This document shows positions 45,146 to 50,664 of a stretch of 50,664 nt of DNA, piece after piece. Source of the DNA: Hyphomicrobiales bacterium (GTDB lineage Bacteria; Pseudomonadota; Alphaproteobacteria; Rhizobiales; TMED25). The position numbers and the translations under genes were made by a program. Under the pieces are notes generated by a model. It worked only from the letters and a program-made list of their open reading frames with translations. It made no database searches and was not told where the DNA came from. Numbering within the stretch: the first letter of the stretch is position 1; every line of letters begins with the position of its first letter. The stretch covers positions 1-50,664 of the forward strand of contig JADHLM010000001.1 of the NCBI GenBank assembly GCA_016780665.1, written 5' to 3'.

Positions 45146-45979
45146 TTAATGAGGAATAATATCTCCAGCTCCCCAAACATATATAGCAGCAAACAGGAAG
45201 AGCCAGACAACATCAACAAAATGCCAATACCAAGCAGCAGCTTCAAATCCAAAATGGCTATCTTTTTTGAAATGTCCCGCACCAACGCGCAAAGTGCATA
45301 CAATTAGGAATATTGTACCTACGAGCACATGAAAACCATGGAATCCAGTAGCCATGAAAAAAGTTGCTCCATAAATATGACCACTAAAATCAAATGCGGC
45401 ATGACTATATTCATAGGCTTGTACGCATGTAAAGATTGCTCCTAAAGCAACTGTTAATAATAAACCAAGTCTCAGTCCTTTACGATCATCGTGAAGTAAT
45501 GAGTGATGTGCCCATGTTACAGCAGTACCAGATGTTAGAAGGATTAATGTATTTAATAATGGTAGATGCCAAGGATCAAAAGTTGCAATCTGGTCTGGTG
45601 GCCAATGTCCACCTGTTAAATCAGTTCTTAGATACTGTTGAACTTCCCCTGCATACAGTGAAGCATCAAAGTATGACCAGAACCACGCAACAAAAAACAT
45701 TACCTCTGAGGCAATGAACATAATCATACCATATCTAAGATGCAATTGAACGACTGGAGTATGATCACCTTTATGAGCTTCCTTGATCACCTCTCTCCAC
45801 CAACCGTACATTGTATAAAGAACTGCTAAGAGACCTAAAATTAGAAGCCAGTAACTATCTTGATGAAAATATAAAACAGCTCCGATTGCGGTAATAAAAG
45901 CTGAAATGGCTCCAATTACAGGCCACGGGCTTGGATCAACTAGATGATAGTCATGATTTTTTGTATGGGTTTCACTCAT
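45146..45979 (-). CDS. ctaE: Cytochrome c oxidase subunit III
   Basis: A 277-residue, seven-helix core subunit of the aa3 oxidase. Blocks include HDYHLVDPSPWPVIGA, YGWWREVIKEAHKGDHT, RYGMIMFIASEVMFFVAWFW, LNTLILLTSGTAVTWAHH, TCVQAYEYSHAAF and FHGFHVLVGTIFLIVC, ending AAAWYWHFVDVVWLFLF. ATG with AAGAGA upstream. A 64-nt gap separates it from ctaG. Confidence 0.97.
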   Translation of the reverse strand: MSETHTKNHDYHLVDPSPWPVIGAISAFITAIGAVLYFHQDSYWLLILGLLAVLYTMYGWWREVIKEAHKGDHTPVVQLHLRYGMIMFIASEVMFFVAWFWSYFDASLYAGEVQQYLRTDLTGGHWPPDQIATFDPWHLPLLNTLILLTSGTAVTWAHHSLLHDDRKGLRLGLLLTVALGAIFTCVQAYEYSHAAFDFSGHIYGATFFMATGFHGFHVLVGTIFLIVCTLRVGAGHFKKDSHFGFEAAAWYWHFVDVVWLFLFAAIYVWGAGDIIPH

Positions 45980-46043
45980 AATTGTTGTCTCTTAATAGAT
46001 GAATAGTTTCATTCAATTTTGCCTTATTATATACATAATTTTT

Positions 46044-46568
46044 TCACAATAAATCCTTATTTTTAAAAAAAGTATAAGAAATAGTAATTGTATCAACATC
46101 TTTTAATTCTTTATCACGATCAATTGAAGGGTCTATGAAAAAAGTTAAAGGCATATTAATTTCTTCTTCAGGTTTTAGTTCTTGGCCTGTAAAACAGAAA
46201 CATTCTACTTTGAGAATATATGCAGCTGCTTCAGCTGGAATCACATTATACGTAGCCACTCCATTTGTAATAAAATTTGATAAGTTTTTTGCTTCGTAAT
46301 ACGTGAAGATGTTATCTCCTGTTTTAATTTTATCGGATATTTTTTCTGAGGTTACTGACCAATTTAGATCAGATGATATATTAGTGTCATAACGAATAAT
46401 AAATTCACGATCACCAATCTCAGATGATACATTAATTACACTTGGTGTTCCTTTGTATCCTGTAATTTTACAAAATAATTCATATAATGGGACAGCTGCG
46501 AGTGATAACCCTCCCATGAACAAGATAATCGATAAACATAAGACTAATATTTTTTTATTATTATTCAT
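46044..46568 (-). CDS. ctaG: Cytochrome c oxidase assembly protein CtaG (Cox11)
   Basis: Periplasm-facing, membrane-anchored protein that delivers copper to the CuB site of CtaD. 174 residues: N-terminal helix (ILVLCLSIILFMGGLSLAAV), then VPLYELFCKITGYKGTP, and the copper-binding cysteines in KVECFCFTGQEL, followed by MPLTFFIDP, all standard for Cox11. ATG start, 13 nt after the small protein gene. Confidence 0.95.
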   Translation of the reverse strand: MNNNKKILVLCLSIILFMGGLSLAAVPLYELFCKITGYKGTPSVINVSSEIGDREFIIRYDTNISSDLNWSVTSEKISDKIKTGDNIFTYYEAKNLSNFITNGVATYNVIPAEAAAYILKVECFCFTGQELKPEEEINMPLTFFIDPSIDRDKELKDVDTITISYTFFKNKDLL

Positions 46569-46581
46569 TAAAATAGCTTAT

Positions 46582-46740
46582 TTACTGGGAGATATTAGAG
46601 ATTAGTTGAAGAATTGTTGTAACAAAAAATATTACAACCAATAAGAATAAAATTATTGCAATTGCTTGTGATTTTTTTCTTCTATTAGAGAGGAATATAT
46701 CTTTTTTAGTTTTATTATTATTTAAATCATTATTACTCAT
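46582..46740 (-). CDS. Small single-span membrane protein between ctaB and ctaG (CoxF-like position)
   Basis: 52 residues from ATG 46740. A polar, lysine-rich N-terminus (residues 1-25) precedes one membrane helix (AIAIILFLLVVIFFVTTILQ). A G-run (GGGGGG at 46756-46751, made by the end of ctaB) about 9-10 nt upstream can serve as ribosome-binding site. The frame is open farther upstream through the ctaB tail but the ATG is the natural start. Many alphaproteobacteria carry a small, poorly conserved protein in exactly this place; a role with the oxidase is inferred from position only. Confidence 0.65.
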   Translation of the reverse strand: MSNNDLNNNKTKKDIFLSNRRKKSQAIAIILFLLVVIFFVTTILQLISNISQ

Positions 46741-46747
46741 AGAAAAT

Positions 46748-47644
46748 TTACCCCCCAAGATAAGACTTATAAAAATAGTCAATTAGAAATAAGATATAAA
46801 TTAAAAACAGATATAATATTGAATACAAAAATAATCTTTTCGAGTGTTTTTTTTGCTTTTGCTCATCGCTTGATTTATATAATTGAAGAGAGATAATTAT
46901 AAAGACAACACTTAAAATAATTGCTGGTATTAGGAACAAAATTGAGACCATCCCAATATAATATGGTGCAATGACGGAAATTGACATAACTATTGAATAA
47001 TAAACAATTTGACGTTTTGTATAATCATTACCTACTACATTTGGCATCATAGGAATACTAGCTTTTTCATAATCACTTGATGTAACAATAGCGAGAGCCC
47101 AAAAATGTGGTGGAGTCCATAAAAAAATTATAAAAAATAGTATAATAGGCTCGATCGCGATTGGTGCACCAGTTGATAACCAACCAATTATTGGTGGAAA
47201 AGCACCTGCAGCCCCTCCTATTACTATATTCTGCATTGTTCTTCTTTTTAACCACATTGTATATATGACTGCGTAAAAGAATATTGTGAAGGCTAAGAGA
47301 AATGAGGCGCTCCAGTTGATCAGTATGCCCATAATTATAACTGAACCAGCAGATATTACCATTCCATATGTAAGTGCCTCATTTTTGTTTATGTTGCCTG
47401 CTGGAATTGGCCTATTAATTGTCCTCTTCATTAATCTATCAATATCAGAGTCATACCACATATTGAGAACACCGGATGCACCAGCACCGATTGCAATACA
47501 AAGTATTGAAATTAATGCTATAAATGGATGAATTTTAACCGGTGATAGGACTAAACCAACAAAACTAGTAAATATCACAAGTGACATTACTCTTGGTTTC
47601 ATCAGATCATAAAAATCACGTACACTACTGGAGGTATATTCCAT
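46748..47644 (-). CDS. ctaB: Protoheme IX farnesyltransferase (heme O synthase)
   Basis: UbiA-type prenyltransferase adding farnesyl to heme b, giving heme O on the way to heme A for CtaD. 298 residues, about nine helices. The N-terminal DFYDLMKPRVMSLVIFTSF and the Asp-rich prenyl-diphosphate motif NMWYDSDIDRLMKRTINRP are typical; the second site is around LWTPPHFWALAI and DYEKASIPMMPNV. ATG start, 36 nt after ctaD. ctaA (heme A synthase) is not in this window. Confidence 0.97.
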   Translation of the reverse strand: MEYTSSSVRDFYDLMKPRVMSLVIFTSFVGLVLSPVKIHPFIALISILCIAIGAGASGVLNMWYDSDIDRLMKRTINRPIPAGNINKNEALTYGMVISAGSVIIMGILINWSASFLLAFTIFFYAVIYTMWLKRRTMQNIVIGGAAGAFPPIIGWLSTGAPIAIEPIILFFIIFLWTPPHFWALAIVTSSDYEKASIPMMPNVVGNDYTKRQIVYYSIVMSISVIAPYYIGMVSILFLIPAIILSVVFIIISLQLYKSSDEQKQKKHSKRLFLYSILYLFLIYILFLIDYFYKSYLGG

Positions 47645-47680
47645 AATTAGCTTTACAACCTATTGAAAGGTTTTAAGAAA

Positions 47681-49348
47681 TTAATGTTCGGCATCCCTTG
47701 TAACAGTTGATACTTTTTGCATCGATGCATCCCCACCAATAAATGATCCAAAATCAACTGGTTCAGGAAGATCTTCAAACTGATGAAATGGAGGTGGTGA
47801 AGACAAAGTCCATTCTAGAGTTGAAACACCTTCACCCCAAGGGTTGTTTCCTGCTGGAACTTTCCTTGCAAACGCCAGATAAACTCCAAATAAGAAGACT
47901 AGTACTGCAAAAGAGGAAATGTAGGAACCCATTGATGAAACAAAATTCCAACCAGCAAAGGCATCAGGATAGTCAACATATCTTCTCGGCATACCTGCAA
48001 GACCTAAAAAATGTTGAGGGAAGAAAATCATATTAACACCTATAAATGTTAACCAGAAATGAGCTTTCCCAATTCTCTCAGAAATCATGTAACCAGATAT
48101 TTTTGGGAACCAGTAATACCATCCACCAAAAATCGCAAACACGGCACCCATGGATAGAACATAATGGAAATGCGCTACAACATAGTATGTGTCATGGAAT
48201 GACCTATCTACTCCGGCATTTGCAAGAACAACTCCAGTCACTCCTCCAATTGTAAATAGAAATATAAAACCAATTGCCCACAACATTGGAGTTTTGTATT
48301 CAATTGAACCACCCCACATTGTTGCTATCCAAGAAAATATCTTAATGCCGGTTGGAACAGCGATTATCATTGTAGCAGCAACAAAATATGCTTGCGTATT
48401 CACACTTAATCCTACTGTATACATGTGGTGTGCCCATACAATAAATCCTATAAGACCGATCGCGACCATTGCATAAGCCATTCCAAGATAGCCAAATATA
48501 GGCTTTCGTGAGAAAGTGGATATAATATGACTTACCATACCAAAACCTGGGAGAATTAGTATATACACCTCAGGATGCCCAAAGAACCAAAATAGGTGTT
48601 GAAACAATATTGGATCTCCACCACCGGCTGGATCAAAGAAAGTGGTACCGAAATTTCTGTCTGTTAGTAGCATGGTTATAGCACCAGCTAGGACTGGAAG
48701 TGATAGTAAAAGTAGAAAAGCTGTTACCAATACAGACCATACAAACAATGGCATTTTATGCATTGTCATGCCTGGAGTTCTCATATTCAAAATAGTAGTG
48801 ATAAAGTTGATCGCTCCAAGAATTGATGATGCACCTGCAATGTGGAGTGACAAAATTGCTAAGTCCATAGCAGGACCAGGCTGTCCTATTGTTGATAGAG
48901 GAGGATATATTGTCCATCCACCCCCAACACCATTTGCCCCAGGTGGACCAGGAACAAACATCGAAATCACAAGTAAGGCTAGGGCTGGCGGCAATAACCA
49001 AAAGGATATGTTATTCATCCTTGGAAAGGCCATGTCAGGTGCCCCGATCATCAAAGGCACAAACCAATTACCAAAACCACCAATCATGGCAGGCATGACC
49101 ATGAAGAATATCATGATTAGTCCATGCCCTGTAGTAAAAACATTATAGACATGAGGATCACCAAATATTTGTAAACCAGGTGACTGAAGTTCCAGTCTCA
49201 TAAACAATGATAATACCCCACCAACTATACCACTGACGATAGCAAATATCAGATACATAGTTCCAATATCTTTGTGGTTTGTTGAGTACACCCAACGTTT
49301 CCAACCTGTTGGATTTGAATGATGAACTGCTGCTGCTTCAGTTGTCAT
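47681..49348 (-). CDS. ctaD: Cytochrome c oxidase subunit I (aa3 type)
   Basis: Catalytic heme a / heme a3-CuB subunit, 555 residues, twelve helices. Visible are TNHKDIGTMYLIF, the low-spin heme ligand in TGHGLIMIFFMVMPA, FWFFGHPEVYILILPGFG (CuB His and cross-linked Tyr), AHHMYTVGL, and the DTYYVVAHFHYVLSMG histidines of heme a3 and heme a. GGFGNWFVPLMIGAPDMAFPR is the classic subunit I block. The ESP-like Glu of the D channel lies in the helix VLAGAITMLL region. ATG with AGAGGC upstream. 15 nt after ctaC. Confidence 0.98.
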   Translation of the reverse strand: MTTEAAAVHHSNPTGWKRWVYSTNHKDIGTMYLIFAIVSGIVGGVLSLFMRLELQSPGLQIFGDPHVYNVFTTGHGLIMIFFMVMPAMIGGFGNWFVPLMIGAPDMAFPRMNNISFWLLPPALALLVISMFVPGPPGANGVGGGWTIYPPLSTIGQPGPAMDLAILSLHIAGASSILGAINFITTILNMRTPGMTMHKMPLFVWSVLVTAFLLLLSLPVLAGAITMLLTDRNFGTTFFDPAGGGDPILFQHLFWFFGHPEVYILILPGFGMVSHIISTFSRKPIFGYLGMAYAMVAIGLIGFIVWAHHMYTVGLSVNTQAYFVAATMIIAVPTGIKIFSWIATMWGGSIEYKTPMLWAIGFIFLFTIGGVTGVVLANAGVDRSFHDTYYVVAHFHYVLSMGAVFAIFGGWYYWFPKISGYMISERIGKAHFWLTFIGVNMIFFPQHFLGLAGMPRRYVDYPDAFAGWNFVSSMGSYISSFAVLVFLFGVYLAFARKVPAGNNPWGEGVSTLEWTLSSPPPFHQFEDLPEPVDFGSFIGGDASMQKVSTVTRDAEH

Positions 49349-49363
49349 AGTTTGCCTCTTTTA

Positions 49364-50233
49364 TTACTTAATTAATTTAACCAATTCTATATTATTACTA
49401 TCCTTCATTTTGCTAGCAAATTGTTCTGATGCGCTTACTAACCAAGCTTGATAGTCTGCTTCTTCCATAACGTGAACCTCGATAGGCATGAATGCGTGTC
49501 TGACACCACAAAGTTCTGAACACATACCATAGTATATACCTGGGTTATCTACTTTAAACCATGTTTCGTTCAACCTGCCAGGTATTGCATCCATTTTCAC
49601 TCCAAATGAAGGAACTGCCCAATTGTGTATTACGTCAGAGGATGTCACTTGCACCCTTACTACTGCACCTGCAGGTACAACAAGTGGATTATCAACTGAA
49701 AGTAGCCTCAATTTTCCTTCAGTTAATTCATCTTCTTCGAGGGGAAGTGAGTCAAAGTACATACCATCATTATCCGGATACTCATATCCCCAATACCACT
49801 GATACCCTGTGGCTTTGATTGTTAAATCTGCATCAATAGGAACATCTTGTTGCGTATATAATATTCTGAAAGATGGTATTGCTATTACAATAAGAATTAT
49901 GACTGGAACAACAGTCCATATTACTTCCACAAGAGAATTATGGGTTGTCTTAGATGGATTTGGGTTGTTTTTTGCACTGAACCTGATCATTACATAAATT
50001 AGTAATGCAGTTACAAACAAGGTAATTACAAGTATTATTGGAAATAGGAATGAATTGTGGAACCATGTAATATCAGCCATGTTTGGAGTTGCGGCATCCT
50101 GAAAAGTAAGTTGATAATCTTTGGGTACCCCTATATTCTCAGATGCGTTTGAAATTGTAGGGAGTAAAGGTATAAATCCTAGCAGTGAAAACTGCAATTT
50201 TTGAAAAAATTTATTGTAAATAGATCTGATCAT
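49364..50233 (-). CDS. ctaC: Cytochrome c oxidase subunit II
   Basis: CuA-containing electron-entry subunit, 289 residues. A signal peptide likely ends near residue 30 (SNA-SEN). Two helices follow (about 62-83 and 103-122), then the cupredoxin domain. CuA ligands are His203 (DVIHNWAVPSFGVK), Cys238, Glu240, Cys242, His246 and Met249 in CSELCGVRHAFMPIE. The aromatic electron-entry stretch is GYQWYWGYEYP. AGGAT precedes the ATG. First gene of the cta cluster. Confidence 0.98.
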   Translation of the reverse strand: MIRSIYNKFFQKLQFSLLGFIPLLPTISNASENIGVPKDYQLTFQDAATPNMADITWFHNSFLFPIILVITLFVTALLIYVMIRFSAKNNPNPSKTTHNSLVEVIWTVVPVIILIVIAIPSFRILYTQQDVPIDADLTIKATGYQWYWGYEYPDNDGMYFDSLPLEEDELTEGKLRLLSVDNPLVVPAGAVVRVQVTSSDVIHNWAVPSFGVKMDAIPGRLNETWFKVDNPGIYYGMCSELCGVRHAFMPIEVHVMEEADYQAWLVSASEQFASKMKDSNNIELVKLIK

Positions 50234-50279
50234 TAATATTTTATCCTGAATTGCGAATGCATATTTTTAAAACAATTTA

Positions 50280-50308
50280 TTTATATAGAAATAATGTTTT
50301 TTGCACAA
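50280..50308 (-). promoter_or_regulatory. Candidate promoter for the cta (cytochrome oxidase) cluster
   Basis: On the minus strand TTGTGC (50308-50303) is followed after exactly 17 nt by TATAAA (50285-50280). The expected start of transcription is about 40 nt before the ctaC ATG. The rest of the 186-nt divergent gap (50234-50419) is featureless AT-rich DNA apart from a GGGAAAA ribosome-binding site for the rightward gene. Confidence 0.5.
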
Positions 50309-50419
50309 GTAATCAATATGTTAATCCTATTATATTCATTAATTATATTTATTTTTCTTAACAATACGTTTTATAGTTAATTGTGTATTAAAAATTCAAC
50401 TATTTTTTGGGAAAATTTT

Positions 50420-50664
50420 ATGTATTACGGCAAGAAAATCCATATATTATTCATTTTTGCAGTCTTTTTACTTTCTGGCATTTTCCTGAAAAGTTCTAGT
50501 TCTCAGTCATATGAATTAAATAAAAATATTGTTTACTTCCAAGATATCTTTAAAGGTATTTTATTGGAAGATAGAGATAAATGGTCGGTAGTTTGCGAAG
50601 AAAATAATGAAAGTAATTGTATTTTTGTTCAATTTCTTGAAACAAAAGCTGATGCCATTCACAT
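50420..50664 (+). CDS. Partial secreted protein resembling invasion-associated locus B (IalB), cut by window end
   Basis: The reading frame opens at ATG 50420, after GGGAAAA, and runs off the window with 81 complete codons. It begins with a signal peptide (HILFIFAVFLLSGIFL, then a serine-rich stretch). The start of the mature part, RDKWSVVCEENNESNCIFVQ, has the W-x-V-x-C ... C spacing seen at the start of IalB-family domains. That assignment rests on a short segment and is tentative. Divergent from ctaC. Confidence 0.5.
   Translation, partial: MYYGKKIHILFIFAVFLLSGIFLKSSSSQSYELNKNIVYFQDIFKGILLEDRDKWSVVCEENNESNCIFVQFLETKADAIH

Noticed and set aside
46741..46782. Extension of the small cta-cluster protein into the ctaB tail
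   Set aside because: A normal ATG with a G-rich ribosome-binding site at 46740 gives a better start and no overlap.
47743..49148. Several long plus-strand open frames inside ctaD
   Set aside because: They are opposite-strand shadows of a highly conserved gene, with no family resemblance.
1..50664. CRISPR arrays, insertion sequences, phage genes, toxin-antitoxin pairs, secretion systems or riboswitches
   Set aside because: No repeat-spacer pattern, transposase, integrase, or recognisable conserved leader structure was seen; gene content is core and in conserved order.

Overview
The window is strongly AT-rich, densely packed chromosomal DNA from a free-living alphaproteobacterium. It looks like a streamlined marine lineage (SAR11-like or HIMB59-like), though genus cannot be fixed from the sequence alone. 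The alphaproteobacterial signals are: the block mutY / DUF721 / DsbA-like / smc / atpI-atpB-atpE-atpF'-atpF, with separate b' and b subunits; a CcrM-type methyltransferase with a C-terminal RAMA-type domain; the cytochrome aa3 cluster ctaC-ctaD-ctaB-small protein-ctaG-ctaE-DUF983-SURF1 followed by thrC, an M16 peptidase and a GNAT; and ispH-thrB-rnhA. Complete NAD, chorismate, threonine and isoprenoid genes argue against an obligate intracellular lifestyle. I see no insertion sequence, prophage, CRISPR array or other mobile element. The only RNA gene recognised is tRNA-Gln(TTG).

Layout: (1) 43-3668: DUF3429 membrane protein, photolyase-related protein, tRNA-Gln, MBL-fold hydrolase, pdxH. (2) 3748-8550: fabI-aroC facing tlyA-dxs-xseB. 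(3) 8645-15393: tsaC/Sua5-Nudix, an AcuI/YhdH-type reductase, ygfZ, nadA-nadB-nadC. (4) 15373-25529: ppdK, glyS, glyQ, a TrmN6-like methyltransferase, a polyprenyl diphosphate synthase, ispE and ETF-ubiquinone oxidoreductase. (5) 25651-37498: a degenerate uracil-DNA-glycosylase-like protein, moaB, rnhB, ccrM, mutY, DUF721, DsbA-like, smc, the ATP synthase Fo genes and a lipoprotein. (6) 37634-39985: ispH-thrB-rnhA. (7) 39972-50233, minus strand: cytochrome oxidase and its assembly genes, then thrC, M16 peptidase, GNAT and a DsbD-N-like protein. (8) 50420-end: a partial secreted protein resembling IalB.

Several genes join up functionally. dxs, ispE and ispH (MEP pathway) and the polyprenyl synthase feed quinone and heme A side chains, which ETF-QO and the aa3 oxidase use. 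The Fo genes use the resulting proton gradient. CcrM, MutY, RNase HI, RNase HII, photolyase and SMC form a genome-maintenance group.

The most unusual feature is ispH. Its reading frame has no ATG, GTG or TTG upstream of the essential first iron-sulfur cysteine. The only sensible initiator is ATA at 37634, about 10 nt after an AAGGA ribosome-binding site, and starting there restores the normal family length. A second is a uracil-DNA-glycosylase family protein that has lost both its catalytic motif A and its iron-sulfur ligands. Otherwise the window is core metabolism; I found no evidence for a wholly new multigene system. No gene-free stretch exceeds 300 bases.
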